A stretch of DNA of 64,000 bases from Halobellus salinus (GCF_014646875.1 NZ_BMOC01000011.1:1-64000), one strand, 5' to 3'; shown: positions 40,515-50,660, counted from the first letter of the stretch. The notes: generated by a model not told the origin, from the letters alone. Translations and numbers: made by a program.

Positions 40515-41639
40515 ATGGCTCCCGCCTCGGTTGCGGCGTTCACCGACACCTACCTCCCGACGGTCAACGGCGTCTCCTACACCGTCCGGACGTGGCGCGA
40601 CCGGTGGCGCGAGCGCGACGGACGGATGGATGTCGTCTACCCGGGCAGCGACGACTACGCCCCCGCGCCCGGCGAACACCCCGTCGGGAGCCTCCCGTTC
40701 CCGATGTACGAGGGGTTCCGGCTGGGGTTGCCGAAGGTCCCCGGTGCGGTCAGCGGCGTCGACCTCGTCCACACCCACACACCCTTTGCGGTCGGGTTGG
40801 GCGGCGTCCGGTTCGCCCGCCGCGCCGACCTCCCGCTCATCACGTCGTATCACACCCCGACCGCGGAGTACGCGGAGTACCTCACCTCGCAACCGTGGGT
40901 GGAACGCCGGGTCGAACGGCTCGCCGAGCGGTACGAGCGGTGGTTCCTCTCGCGGGCGGACGCGATTGTCTGCCCCAGTGAGGACGCGAAAGCTCGGATC
41001 GACCGCAACGTGACGGTCGACACGCCCGCGGTCGTGGTCCCGAACGGCGTCGACACCGAGTTTTTCGCGCCCGACGACGGCGACGCGTTCCGGGAGCGAT
41101 ACGACCTTCCCGACGGGACGCTGCTCGGCTACACCGGGCGCCACGGCTACGAAAAGCACCTCTCGGAGTTCTTGCGGGCGGCCGAGGGAATCGACGCCAC
41201 GGTCGTCGTCGGCGGCGACGGCCCCGCACGGGAGGAGTTGGAGGCGCTCGCCGCCGACCTCGACATCGACGCCCGCTTCCTGGGGTTTCTACCCCGCGGG
41301 GACCTGCCCGAGTTCTACTCCGCGCTCGACGCGTTCGTCTTCCCCAGCCCGGTGGAGACCCAGGGGCTCGTCGCCCTGGAGGCGAACGCCTGCGGGACGC
41401 CCGTGGTGGCGGTTGACGCGGGCGCGCTCTCGAACACGGTCGAGGACGGTGCCAACGGCTACCACTACGCCCGCGGCGACACCGACGGGTGCCGAGACAC
41501 GATCCGGCGCGTACTCGACGAGCGGGCGTCGCTGTCGGCGTCGTGTCTCGATCGTCGCGAGGAAACGGGCGTCGGCAACGCGATCGCGGAGCTCTCGGCG
41601 CTTTACGACCGGATCCTCGCGGAGAACGCGGAGGGGTGA
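40515..41639 (+). CDS. GT4-family glycosyltransferase
   Basis: A 374-residue GT-B-fold enzyme. It starts MAPASVAAFTDTYLPTVNGV, the typical beginning of mannosyl- and related transferases (TDTxxPxxNGV). An acceptor-domain motif is DLVHTHTPFAVGLGGVRFA; the donor domain has LLGYTGRHGYEKHLSEFLRA (about 195-214) and the signature VFPSPVETQGLVALEANACG (about 275-294). It probably glycosylates a lipid or cell-surface glycan. It lies downstream of the first GT4 gene but is separated by the dispersed element. Confidence 0.9.
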   Translation: MAPASVAAFTDTYLPTVNGVSYTVRTWRDRWRERDGRMDVVYPGSDDYAPAPGEHPVGSLPFPMYEGFRLGLPKVPGAVSGVDLVHTHTPFAVGLGGVRFARRADLPLITSYHTPTAEYAEYLTSQPWVERRVERLAERYERWFLSRADAIVCPSEDAKARIDRNVTVDTPAVVVPNGVDTEFFAPDDGDAFRERYDLPDGTLLGYTGRHGYEKHLSEFLRAAEGIDATVVVGGDGPAREELEALAADLDIDARFLGFLPRGDLPEFYSALDAFVFPSPVETQGLVALEANACGTPVVAVDAGALSNTVEDGANGYHYARGDTDGCRDTIRRVLDERASLSASCLDRREETGVGNAIAELSALYDRILAENAEG

Positions 41640-41652
41640 ACCGCCGCAGAAG

Positions 41653-42111
41653 CTACTCGTCGATATCTTCGACTGCCTGGGCGATACGCTGCAGTTGGCG
41701 GGTCGCGTCGCGGACCTCGTCGCGGAGCTGTCGGACCTCCCGGACGAGTTCCTCGTTGTCGTCGCTTTCTTCCGCGCCGCCACCACCCATCCCCGGCGGG
41801 CCGCCACCGCCGCCCATTCCGGGGGGACCGCCGCCGCCACCGCCCATCATCCCGCTCATCATCTGCGCGAATGGGTTGCCGCCGCCACCACCGGGGCCGC
41901 CGCCGCCCATCATCTCTTCGGGGCCGGGGCGGTCGCCCTCTTCGCCCTCCTCGGCGCGGCGTTCCCGGATCTCCTCAACGCGCTCCCGGAAGGATTTTTC
42001 CTCGTCGGTGGACTCCTCGCCCGTAGAGTCATCGCCGGCGTGCCCGCCGTCGTCACCGGCGGTACCGGCGTCAGTTGGTTCCTCGGCTGCGTCGTCTGGG
42101 TCGTCCGACAT
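41653..42111 (-). CDS. Gly/Met-rich low-complexity haloarchaeal protein
   Basis: A 152-residue hydrophilic protein. An acidic start (MSDDPDDAAEEPTDAGTAGD) and charged helix (EEKSFRERVEEIRERRAEEG) lead to a Gly/Met/Pro-rich centre in which MGGGGGPP and GMGGGGGPP repeat (about 91-120), then a C-terminal coiled coil (DNEELVREVRQLRDEVRDAT). No signal peptide or catalytic motif. The composition suggests a disordered centre bracketed by helices that could oligomerise. I do not recognise a function. It is convergent with the glycosyltransferase gene. Confidence 0.6.
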   Translation of the reverse strand: MSDDPDDAAEEPTDAGTAGDDGGHAGDDSTGEESTDEEKSFRERVEEIRERRAEEGEEGDRPGPEEMMGGGGPGGGGGNPFAQMMSGMMGGGGGGPPGMGGGGGPPGMGGGGAEESDDNEELVREVRQLRDEVRDATRQLQRIAQAVEDIDE

Positions 42112-42183
42112 ACCTCCGCGTATACTGTCGTCCCGCAAATGGCTGTTGGTCGGTGGTCGGGGACCCGTCGGGTGCACTCGGGG

Positions 42184-43522
<1,339 letters not shown>

Positions 43523-43978
43523 TACAACTGTAATCAGATATGCTGTAATAAGAACCTGTTGGAATATCAGGCTGTGCTATCGACGGTGGTTCGTGAAAGG
43601 TAGTGTCGGATTCATCCCCGCGCTAAAGCACTGTCTCTTACCAATAAGTCCACCAAGTTCCAAACAGACGTTTCAGACGCTGTCGACCCCAATCTACACT
43701 CAGAAGATCGAGGTAAGGAGTGAGTCGGGCGGTGATCTCGGCAGTCGGGGGTTACTGAACACGGGTAACCAAGATCGCCAAAATCGGTCCATAACGGTAT
43801 AACGCCCGCAGATATCGATATTTTGCCCGAAGTAATCGACCTCGGCAACAACTCGATTTGTGGGTAAAAGACAGCGCTAAAGCATGGGGCTTTCTCCTCG
43901 ATTCTCCGTAATCGCAGACGGTCCGGCTGGGTGGATCGCCGGCCGTCCGGCGGAACATGTCGGCGGACCCGACGTGGA
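43523..43978. other. Non-coding left end of the IS element with the inserted MITE
   Basis: No supported gene. This gap holds the tnpB upstream region, the split left end of the IS element, and the 244-bp MITE (43631-43874). The stretch 43906-43978 before the PRC-barrel gene shows nothing recognisable. Confidence 0.6.
43631..43874. mobile_element. 244-bp MITE with 10-bp target duplication
   Basis: A non-coding insert bounded by CTGTCTCTTACC at the left and GGGTAAAAGACAG at the right, which are inverted repeats matching at 11 of the first 12 positions. On both sides lies the same 10-bp CGCTAAAGCA (43621-43630 and 43875-43884), a target-site duplication. The CTGTCTCTTA-type ends and 10-bp duplication fit IS4-family (ISH8-like) elements, so this is probably a deletion derivative or MITE mobilised by such a transposase. 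The low G+C content differs from the host. Confidence 0.75.
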
Positions 43979-44296
43979 CTACGCGATCGCGGAGTCGTCG
44001 CTCTCCTCTCCGTCGGGGTGAGTCATCTGCTCGATGACGTCGTGGAGCGTCACGTCGTTGATCAGGACAATGTCGCCGACGGCCCGGACCCACCGGTACG
44101 GCAGGATGACGCCCTTTTGCCCGGCGACGACATCCGAAAAGAGTTCGTCGTTGAGTTGTGTGAGCGCCAACCCGGTGACCGCGCGGCTCCCGGTGAGGTC
44201 AAGCCGAACGTCGGCGACTTCGCCGACAAAGACGCCTTCGTTCGAGTACACCTCACGGCCGACAAGCGTCGTGATCTTCTGGGGAGTGTCGTCCAT
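43979..44296 (-). CDS. PRC-barrel domain protein
   Basis: A 105-residue single-domain protein. The PRC-barrel is seen as TTLVGREVYSNEGVFVGEVA (about 9-28) and GVILPYRWVRAVGDIVLIND (about 62-81). Such proteins in archaea are thought to be RNA- or ribosome-associated, or to bind cell-division proteins (CdpB-like); the sequence alone does not decide. The acidic tail (HPDGEESDDSAIA) is haloadaptive. It stands next to the IS element and is transcribed alone. Confidence 0.85.
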   Translation of the reverse strand: MDDTPQKITTLVGREVYSNEGVFVGEVADVRLDLTGSRAVTGLALTQLNDELFSDVVAGQKGVILPYRWVRAVGDIVLINDVTLHDVIEQMTHPDGEESDDSAIA

Positions 44297-44423
44297 ACTC
44301 CGGTGATCGTGAGCGTCCGTCTTAATTGTTCGTAGCCGAACGGCCGTAGCGCCCCGGAGCGACCGGGTGCGGCAGACGTGCGTCGGACGCTCGAGTTCCC
44401 GTGACGGCCGCGCCCGCGCCGAC

Positions 44424-44882
44424 TCACCCGGCGTCGAACTCCGGGCCAGTCACCCGGACAGTCACCGTCTCCTCGACCGCCCGGAGGTCGTAGTCGGGCA
44501 CCGTGCCGTCGGGGCGTCGGGTCACATACATGGGCTCGACGAGCCGATCCCCGTCGACACCGTAGACCGCAAGCCGGTCGCCGGTGGCTTCGGGGTCGAC
44601 GTCGCCGTCGCGGATCGCGGTCGCGAGGTCGCGGGTCAGCCACTCTGTCTCCGAGACGCTGGGGTCGCGAATCAGGGCGCGGTCGACGAACCGGACCAGA
44701 TACCAGTTGAGGTCGTTACACAACGATACGGCCGCGCCCAGGCTCACCGTGTCGACCGCGAGCGAGTTCTCGAAGGGGGCGTGGCGCTTGTAGGTGGCAA
44801 GAGCCTCCCGGGCGGTCTCCCGGGAGAGGAGTTCGTACTGCACGTCAGTGTCCCCGGCGCCGAGCAGACAGACCCGCGTCAC
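44424..44882 (-). CDS. Conserved haloarchaeal protein (DUF5804-like)
   Basis: A 152-residue soluble protein starting at a GTG before TRVCLLGAGDTDVQYELLSR. Features are REALATYKRHAPFENSLAVD and the strongly patterned LCNDLNWYLVRFVDRALIRD. I recall this as the DUF5804 family, whose function is unknown; the match is from memory only. A TTG two codons upstream is another possible start. It is not clearly in an operon. Confidence 0.7.
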   Translation of the reverse strand: MTRVCLLGAGDTDVQYELLSRETAREALATYKRHAPFENSLAVDTVSLGAAVSLCNDLNWYLVRFVDRALIRDPSVSETEWLTRDLATAIRDGDVDPEATGDRLAVYGVDGDRLVEPMYVTRRPDGTVPDYDLRAVEETVTVRVTGPEFDAG

Positions 44883-44951
44883 ACTCAAACTGTAGTCGGA
44901 GCACGCAAATCGGTTGCGGTGGCCTCCTCGGGCGGACCGCGCGGGGCTGCG

Positions 44952-45221
44952 CTACCGGTTCTCGACGTCGTCAAGCCAGGCGTTCGCGCACATCTCGTCG
45001 CAAAACGAGAGGAGGCGACGCTCGTGCGTCAGTTTCGCGGCGCCGTCTGTCGCCCGCTCGCGGTCGAGTTCGACCTGATAATGCGGGAGTCGGCGATCGA
45101 CGCCGTCACCGCACGTCGGGCATGCCTCGGTGGCGGCGTCCCACTCCGAACGGGACACCACCTGCCGCACGGTCCACTCGGATCCGGGGGGTGCCGGGGA
45201 GGGGCTACACGTCTTTGACAT
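44952..45221 (-). CDS. Small zinc-ribbon-like haloarchaeal protein
   Basis: An 89-residue protein with two cysteine pairs, CPTCGDG (about 34-40) and FCDEMCANAWLDD (about 73-85), the spacing of a treble-clef or zinc ribbon, with a Cys-x-x-Cys pair in the first. The helix after the second pair resembles MYM/TRASH-type zinc domains. I chose the ATG at 45221, which gives MSKTCSPSPAPPG; a longer reading would enter an AT-rich promoter. No function is known. Confidence 0.6.
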   Translation of the reverse strand: MSKTCSPSPAPPGSEWTVRQVVSRSEWDAATEACPTCGDGVDRRLPHYQVELDRERATDGAAKLTHERRLLSFCDEMCANAWLDDVENR

Positions 45222-45347
45222 TGACGAAACGTTGGGCCTGCAGGTATGTAAATCCATTTTGACCCGGTCGATCACACATATCCTGAACGATCGTCACTAT
45301 TTTTACGGGGTTCGGTGACGAGACACACACCGCGGAGCGGCGACGAG

Positions 45348-46538
45348 TCACACGGGAACGATCTCCGCGTTCCGGCCGGCCGCCCGGGCCGCGTCGAGCA
45401 GCCCCTCGGGTTCGGCGTCGACAACTCCGTCGGGCGTCGCGTTCGTCTCCGGGTGCGCCGGTGCGATCCGCTCGCAGCCGACAGGGACCGTCGACCCGGC
45501 GTAGGTGCCGAGTTCGCGGGCTTCGGAGACGATGTCGGCCTTGTCGGCGGCGAACAGCGGGCGGTGGACCGGCCGCGACGACGCGGTGTCGGTAACCGCG
45601 AGGTTGGCGCCGGTCTGGCTGGATTTCTGGCCGACGGACTCGCCGGTGGCGAGGCTGTGGGCGTCCGCGCGGTCGGCAACGCCGTCTGCCGCCGCGACCA
45701 GCACCCGGCGGAGCGACACCATTCGAGTGTCGTGGGTGGCCGCGACGACCCGCTCGATCAGCGGGCCGCCCTCAACGACGCGCGGGCGGAGGTCGGCACG
45801 AGGCGCCCGTGGGGCGAGGGTCCCAACCGCCTCGATCGCCCGAGCGCGGTGGTCTGCGCCGCCGTAGTCGCCGAGGTCGACGTACACCGGAACGGGAGTA
45901 CACCCGCGGCGGAGCAGCCGCCACGTCGCGACCGGGGAGTCGATACCGCCGCTGATGAGGACCGCAACGCGGCCTTGGGTGCCGACCGGGAGCCCGCCCG
46001 GCCCCTCGATCCGCCGGACCGAGACGAACGCCTCACGCTCTCGGGCTTCGATCCGGTAGGTCAGGTCGGGGTCGTCGAGGTCGACGTCGGCGCCCGTCGC
46101 TGCGCCGACAACGCGACCGACCTCGCGTTTCAGATCGGCGTTCGCGAACTCGTGGACGCCGTCGGGGCCGACACGATCGCTGTCGACGGCGTAGGTCTCC
46201 GCCGGAGTGTGTGCCCCGGCTGCTGCCAGGGTGTCGGCCGCGTCGCTGATCGCCGCCAGGTGCGGGTCGGTGGCGACCGCGGGGCGCGCGAACCCCACCC
46301 CCGGGATGGTCGCCGCGGTCCGGGCCGCAGCTGTCGGGCGATCGGTCCGGACCACGATCCGCGACCACGGGCGCTCGACGTCGGCGGTGATCCCCTCGGC
46401 GGCGAGCGCGGCGTCGACATCGGCGGCGACGCGCTCGGCCATCCGCGCGCGGACCACGCTGCTTTTGACACCGAAATCGCCGTGGCCGAGGAGGACCGCG
46501 TTCGTCGGATCCAGTGGGTCTGCGCTGTTCGGAGACAC
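45348..46538 (-). CDS. thiI: ThiI, tRNA 4-thiouridine synthesis sulfurtransferase
   Basis: A 396-residue enzyme that adenylates and thiolates uridine 8 of tRNA. It starts with GTG and has a ferredoxin-like/THUMP N-terminal part (about 1-165) and a PP-loop ATPase domain with [13 protein letters not shown] near 185. A late Cys ([10 protein letters not shown], about 343) may take part in sulfur transfer; the C-terminal rhodanese domain of bacterial ThiI is absent, as is usual in archaea. It follows the AdoMet synthetase gene by 77 bases on the same strand. Confidence 0.9.
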   Translation of the reverse strand: MSPNSADPLDPTNAVLLGHGDFGVKSSVVRARMAERVAADVDAALAAEGITADVERPWSRIVVRTDRPTAAARTAATIPGVGFARPAVATDPHLAAISDAADTLAAAGAHTPAETYAVDSDRVGPDGVHEFANADLKREVGRVVGAATGADVDLDDPDLTYRIEAREREAFVSVRRIEGPGGLPVGTQGRVAVLISGGIDSPVATWRLLRRGCTPVPVYVDLGDYGGADHRARAIEAVGTLAPRAPRADLRPRVVEGGPLIERVVAATHDTRMVSLRRVLVAAADGVADRADAHSLATGESVGQKSSQTGANLAVTDTASSRPVHRPLFAADKADIVSEARELGTYAGSTVPVGCERIAPAHPETNATPDGVVDAEPEGLLDAARAAGRNAEIVPV

Positions 46539-46615
46539 GTGTCACTCCTCGTTCGACGGCGACACAAATCACGCTATCGGCGTGGTCCCGGACCGGGACT
46601 CGCGTCCGGGTCGGC

Positions 46616-47821
46616 TCAGAAGGTCGACAGCTCGCCGTCGATGACCTGCCTCGTGATGTCGGTCACGTCCGCTAGCCGGTCGTCAACCCGCGCGTGGATC
46701 TCCGGTTCGATCTCCGCGAGGTCGACTCCCGGTTCCGTGACGACCTCCGCGTCAGCGACGTGGGGTTGGTCGATCGGGCGCCCGATCTGCGAGAGCAACC
46801 GGACCTGGAGGTCGCGGATGCCGTCGACGTCGGCCGCGACCGTCTCGGCGATGTCGGTCGAAAGCAGATTGTATATCTTCCCGATGTGGTTTACTGGATT
46901 TTTCCCGGAGGTCGCCTCCATGCTCATCGGGCGGTTCGGGGTGATGAGCCCGTTTGCGCGGTTACCGCGGCCCACCGAGCCGTCGTCGCCCATCTCCGCG
47001 CTGGTGCCCGTGACTGTGAGGTAAATCGAGCCCTCATCGTAGTTGTCGGCGGTGTTGACGTCGACGCGGACCTCGCGGTCGGTCAGCCGCGCGGCGACGG
47101 TCTCGGTGAACTCCCGGACCCGCTCGACCGCGTCGTCGTAGGCGTCCAGATCCGGGATGTAGGCGTCGATCACGGCGGCGGCGACCGTGATGTCGATCCG
47201 GTTGCTCTCGCGTTTCCCCATCACCTTCACGTCCGGACCGAGTTCGGGGTTGTCGTCGGCGTACGCGCCGTTGAGTTCACGCTCGACGGTCAGGACGATC
47301 TCCTCGGTTTCCGTGAGCGGCGCGTGGCCGACGCCGTAGGAGGTGTCGTTGGCCATCGGGACCTCCGCGCCGTCCTCCCCGAACACGTCTTGGAGGTCGC
47401 CGGAGCCCTCGCCCAGCCGAGTGTCGACCACGATGTCGGTTCCGACGTCGAGTTCGGGGACATACTCGTTGAGGTATTCGCGGGCGGCCGAAAGCGCCGT
47501 GGCGTCCACCGGGAGTTTCTGCCCGTCGTACTCCGTGGTGGCGCGGCCGACGATCAGGACGTAGATGGGTTCGACCATCTCGCCGCCACCGTACCGCGGT
47601 GCCGACTCCCCGGCGACTAGCTGCGTCTCGTCGGTGTTGTAGTGGAGAACGCGCCCGACGCGCTCGATGTAGAGCTGTGAGAGCGCCTGTGAGACGCTCT
47701 CGGCGAGCCCGTCGCAGATCGAGTCGGGGTGGCCAATCCCCTTCCGCTCGACGATTTCGACTCCTTGGTCCTCGACTGCAGCCCGTTCCGCCGCCTTGAC
47801 GTTGATGTTCCGTTCGGTCAT
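46616..47821 (-). CDS. mat: Archaeal-type S-adenosylmethionine synthetase
   Basis: A 401-residue methionine adenosyltransferase of the archaeal family, making S-adenosylmethionine from ATP and methionine. Characteristic are [20 protein letters not shown] (about 24-43), [18 protein letters not shown] and [20 protein letters not shown] (about 287-306) in order. The protein feeds the methyltransferase at 55910 and the many SAM users in the cell. The ATG at 47821 was preferred over one five codons earlier because it begins [14 protein letters not shown] as in homologues. Confidence 0.93.
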   Translation of the reverse strand: MTERNINVKAAERAAVEDQGVEIVERKGIGHPDSICDGLAESVSQALSQLYIERVGRVLHYNTDETQLVAGESAPRYGGGEMVEPIYVLIVGRATTEYDGQKLPVDATALSAAREYLNEYVPELDVGTDIVVDTRLGEGSGDLQDVFGEDGAEVPMANDTSYGVGHAPLTETEEIVLTVERELNGAYADDNPELGPDVKVMGKRESNRIDITVAAAVIDAYIPDLDAYDDAVERVREFTETVAARLTDREVRVDVNTADNYDEGSIYLTVTGTSAEMGDDGSVGRGNRANGLITPNRPMSMEATSGKNPVNHIGKIYNLLSTDIAETVAADVDGIRDLQVRLLSQIGRPIDQPHVADAEVVTEPGVDLAEIEPEIHARVDDRLADVTDITRQVIDGELSTF

Positions 47822-47902
47822 TTGCCGAGCGTTCACCCCGGCCGATCCTATAACTTGCGGAACTGTTTGGAACGAATATTATTACCTCTAGACATCATTT
47901 GG

Positions 47903-47952
47903 GCGGCGTGCAAAGCGTCGCGCACCGAACAGCGCGGCGTGCAAAGCGTCGC
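47903..47952. repeat. Two 19-bp direct repeats in an intergenic region
   Basis: GCGGCGTGCAAAGCGTCGC occurs at 47903-47921 and again at 47934-47952, 31 bases apart, between the AdoMet synthetase start and the cyaB stop. No hairpin is obvious. The AT-rich stretch before it (47871-47900) contains the likely mat promoter. Confidence 0.6.
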
Positions 47953-47971
47953 TCGTCGAACGGGACGGGGT

Positions 47972-48571
47972 TCAGTTCTCCGCGTCGAGCAACAGCCCGA
48001 GGTAGGAGGTCCGGATCTGGTCGTCGGGGTCGAGTCCGAGATCAGAGAGCACGTCCGCGGCCCCCTCCCGGACTTCGGCGACCGCGTCGCTCGCGGCCGT
48101 CTCGGCTTCGACCTCCACGAACTCTCCCAGCCCGTCGACGCGGTCGAGCGAGACGGTATACCCGTCGAGTTCGAAGAACGTGCGGTCCTTTTCCACCACC
48201 GCCGCCGGCTCGAACCCCAGCCCCGCGAGAATGTCTGCGGCCTCGTCGCCGTCGACGACCTCCGTTTCGTGTTCCTCGCGGGTCTTCGATTCCGCCTCGA
48301 CCAGCGGCCCCTTGTACGTCACTCTGGTCGTCGGCTCCGCGTCCGCCACGTCCGAGTGGTCACCCGGTGCCTGCGCGCCCGACGCTCCGACCCGTTCCCG
48401 GGTCTCCGCACGGAGCCGCAACGCCTCGTCGGTCTCGGCGAAGTCCCGATGCGGGGCGTCGTAGTAGGTGTCGACCTGTCGGACCCGCCGGTCGAGCGAC
48501 GCGCCGGCGTCGTTGAGCGCTTCTCGCACGGAGTCGTGGTCGGCGCGGAGTTTGAGTTCGACCTCGTACAC
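47972..48571 (-). CDS. cyaB: Class IV adenylate cyclase / CYTH-domain protein (CyaB)
   Basis: A 199-residue CYTH-superfamily protein. It opens YEVELKLRAD (the ExExK-type motif, residues 2-11), and continues with RVRQVDTYYDAPHRDFAETD and ALRLRAETRERVG, and later VEKDRTFFELDGYTVSLDRV and DGLGEFVEVEAE. CyaB homologues make cAMP in some bacteria, but archaeal members may instead act on triphosphate substrates such as thiamine triphosphate. The gene starts with GTG and diverges from the FKBP gene. Confidence 0.88.
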   Translation of the reverse strand: MYEVELKLRADHDSVREALNDAGASLDRRVRQVDTYYDAPHRDFAETDEALRLRAETRERVGASGAQAPGDHSDVADAEPTTRVTYKGPLVEAESKTREEHETEVVDGDEAADILAGLGFEPAAVVEKDRTFFELDGYTVSLDRVDGLGEFVEVEAETAASDAVAEVREGAADVLSDLGLDPDDQIRTSYLGLLLDAEN

Positions 48572-48696
48572 ACCGGCCGGTCGGACGGCACCCGCAAAAA
48601 CAGTCCGTTTCCGGGGTCCCGTCGGGCTCCGGACGGGGACGGCCCGCGCCGGACCGAAACGTGATTCTTAAGAGTCGCACGGGTGACTATCCGGAT

Positions 48697-49731
48697 ATGA
48701 GTGACGAACAGCAGGCCGATGCCGACGACTCGCCGGACGACGGCGACGTCCCCACCGACGAACCGAACGGACACGACGATGCCGACGTCGCCGGGGAGTC
48801 GTCCGAAGACGTCTCCGAGGAGACGCCCGACGACGTCGTCGAGGACGGCGACTTCGTCAGACTGGCGTACACGCTCCGGACGACCGACGACGGCCAGGTC
48901 GTCGATACGACCGACGCGGACGTCGCCGAGGACGCCGAAATCGACACCGACGAGTACGACTTCGAGCCGCGGATCATCGTGATCGGCGCCGGACACGTCT
49001 TCGAGAGCGTCGACGACGCGCTGATCGGCCAAGCCGTCGGCGCAACCGGGACGGTCGAGATCAGCGCCAAGGAGGCGTTCGGTGAGTACGACGACGACGA
49101 GGTCCGGACGGTGTCGGCCAACAAGATCGACGAAGAGAACCGGTACCCCGGCGCGCAGGTCCAGATCGACGGCGACCAGGGCCGGATCATCACCGTCGTC
49201 AGTGGCCGCGCTCGCGTCGACTTCAACCACCCGCTGGCCGGCGAGGACCTCGAATACGAGTACGAGGTTCTCGACCTGGTCGACGACCGCGAGGAACAGG
49301 CACAGAGCCTGCTCGGCATGTATCTCCAGCAGTCGCCCGAGGTCTGGATCCAGACCGACACCGTCGAGGAGGAGCAGGTCGTCGAGGTCGACGACGAGGA
49401 CGAAGAGGAGGTCGAGACCGAACTCGAAGTCGTCGAGACCGAAGAGGAGACGCTGTACATCGAGGCCACCCCCCAGATGACCATGAACCAGCAGTGGATG
49501 TTCTCGAAACAGCAGATCGCCCAGGACGTGATGGACCGACTCAACCTCGACCGGGTCATCGTCCAGGAGACCATCGACGGGAGCGGTGGGATGATGGGCG
49601 GCCTCGGCGGCATGATGGGCGCCGGCGGTGCCGGCGGCGCTGCGCCCGAGGACATCGAGGACGCCATCGAGGACGTCGACGTCGACGCCGACGAACTCGC
49701 CGAGGAACTCGACGCCGACATCGAGGAGTAA
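48697..49731 (+). CDS. FKBP-type peptidyl-prolyl cis-trans isomerase (SlyD-like, large)
   Basis: A 344-residue protein. An acidic disordered N-terminus (1-48) leads to the FKBP domain with an IF-domain insertion (about 50-220; DFVRLAYTLRTTDDGQVVDT, VIGAGHVFESVDDALIGQAV and the later FNHPLAGEDLEYEYEVLDL). A C-terminal extension (about 225-345) has acid-rich coils, a motif QMTMNQQWMFSKQQIAQDVM and a Gly/Met/Ala-rich tail (GGMMGGLGGMMGAGG). It folds proteins at prolyl bonds and acts as a chaperone. In-frame sequence continues past its stop as 45-bp tandem repeats. Confidence 0.9.
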   Translation: MSDEQQADADDSPDDGDVPTDEPNGHDDADVAGESSEDVSEETPDDVVEDGDFVRLAYTLRTTDDGQVVDTTDADVAEDAEIDTDEYDFEPRIIVIGAGHVFESVDDALIGQAVGATGTVEISAKEAFGEYDDDEVRTVSANKIDEENRYPGAQVQIDGDQGRIITVVSGRARVDFNHPLAGEDLEYEYEVLDLVDDREEQAQSLLGMYLQQSPEVWIQTDTVEEEQVVEVDDEDEEEVETELEVVETEEETLYIEATPQMTMNQQWMFSKQQIAQDVMDRLNLDRVIVQETIDGSGGMMGGLGGMMGAGGAGGAAPEDIEDAIEDVDVDADELAEELDADIEE

Positions 49732-49743
49732 CCCCCGGACGCT

Positions 49744-49898
49744 CGCGACCGACTTCTGCCGCCGGACCCGTTCTTTCTGTCGCCGTTCGTGGACCGGCTC
49801 CTGCCGCCGGACCCGTCCTTTCTGTCGCCGTTCGTGGACCGACTTCTGCCGCCGGACCCGTCCTTTCTGTCGCCGTTCGTGGACCGGCTCCCGCTCGG
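49744..49898. repeat. 45-bp tandem repeat, three copies
   Basis: A 45-base unit (GACCGACTTCTGCCGCCGGA as its start, ending TTCGTG) recurs at about 49747, 49792 and 49837, with a partial fourth. Differences are few and mostly third-base changes in the plus-strand reading that continues past the FKBP stop. Confidence 0.85.
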
Positions 49899-50040
49899 CG
49901 GCCTCGACACGCCGCGGAACCGGTCGGCGGTGACGCTCGCGGTCACAGCGCTGTTCGTCTCCTTCGGCGTGCTGTCGGCCTCCGGCGGACGACGCTACCG
50001 GCGGTCGGCTACGCGATGTCCCGGCTGGTGTCGACGGTGA
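49789..50040 (+). CDS. Possible small repeat protein with one membrane helix
   Basis: An 83-residue frame from a GTG, in the same phase as the FKBP gene after its stop. It reads as a 15-residue repeat (DRLLPPDPSFLSPFV, twice, then a divergent copy), followed by a hydrophobic stretch (SAVTLAVTALFVSFGVLSAS, about 46-65) and a basic tail. Its last 32 bases overlap the end of the convergent RecA-fold gene. No homologue is known to me. It may be coding, given repeat unit of 45 (a multiple of three) and G/C third positions, but non-coding repeat DNA is equally possible. Confidence 0.3.
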   Translation: MDRLLPPDPSFLSPFVDRLLPPDPSFLSPFVDRLPLGGLDTPRNRSAVTLAVTALFVSFGVLSASGGRRYRRSATRCPGWCRR

Positions 50041-50635
50041 CGCGCTCACCGAGCCGGAGTTTGATCGTCTCCTCCGGCGGGCGACCGCCGCGGAACTTCG
50101 GCACCGCGAGCCGGTTTTCGACCTCGGAGCCGTCGATCCGGGTCCGGAGGTCGAACACCACGTCGGCCATGTGCTTCGTGAATCCCCTGTTCTCGGGCTC
50201 CTCGCCGGCCTTCATGCCGTGGAGGACCGCCAACCCGCCGGTGTTGACCATGTGGGTCTGGAGTTCGTTCAGGAACTGTCGGTACCGGGCGGGTTCGGTC
50301 GTCTCTAAAACGTCGACGGCGTCAATGACGAGGTTCGCACCCTCGGGGAGGTCGCGAATAAACCGGTTTGCGGTGTCCAGCGGCGCGTCGCCGCCGACAT
50401 CCCGGAGCGCGGGGTCACCGACCGGACCGGTTGTCCGGTCGAGCGCGTCCTGGACTGCCTGGTCCGACCGGATGGTGGTGAGATACAGCGTCGACCGTAC
50501 GCCCGTGAGCTCGTAGAGGAACAGCTCCGACTGGCTGGCGGGGTCCGCGGCGAGAAACACGATGCTCCCCGGGGGGATCCCGCCGTCGAGTTGGCGGTCG
50601 AGGATGTCGATCCCGGTCGAGAGCCGTCCTGTCAC
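50009..50635 (-). CDS. RecA/KaiC-fold ATPase-like protein
   Basis: A 208-residue protein of the RecA/KaiC-like fold found in haloarchaea. The start is GTG before TGRLSTGIDILDRQLDGGIP, the usual N-terminal beta-hairpin. The P-loop region reads PPGSIVFLAADPASQSELFL, which lacks a clear GKT/S, so nucleotide binding may be lost. Other features are LPEGANLVIDAVDVLETTEP, the Walker-B-like strand, and HMVNTGGLAVLHGMKAGEEP. It precedes nothing on its strand within 500 bases and could be a signalling or regulatory protein. Confidence 0.75.
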   Translation of the reverse strand: MTGRLSTGIDILDRQLDGGIPPGSIVFLAADPASQSELFLYELTGVRSTLYLTTIRSDQAVQDALDRTTGPVGDPALRDVGGDAPLDTANRFIRDLPEGANLVIDAVDVLETTEPARYRQFLNELQTHMVNTGGLAVLHGMKAGEEPENRGFTKHMADVVFDLRTRIDGSEVENRLAVPKFRGGRPPEETIKLRLGERVTVDTSRDIA

Positions 50636-50660
50636 ACGGGCCGGTTGGACGCCGCCCGGC

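Noticed and set aside
43612-43851. A protein encoded by the 244-bp MITE
   Set aside because: The short frame extends past the MITE's end into the target sequence and has no similarity that I recognise to a transposase.
47822-47971. SAM riboswitch before the AdoMet synthetase gene
   Set aside because: No riboswitch-like stem arrangement is visible, SAM riboswitches are not known to me in haloarchaea, and the AT-rich stretch is better explained as a promoter.
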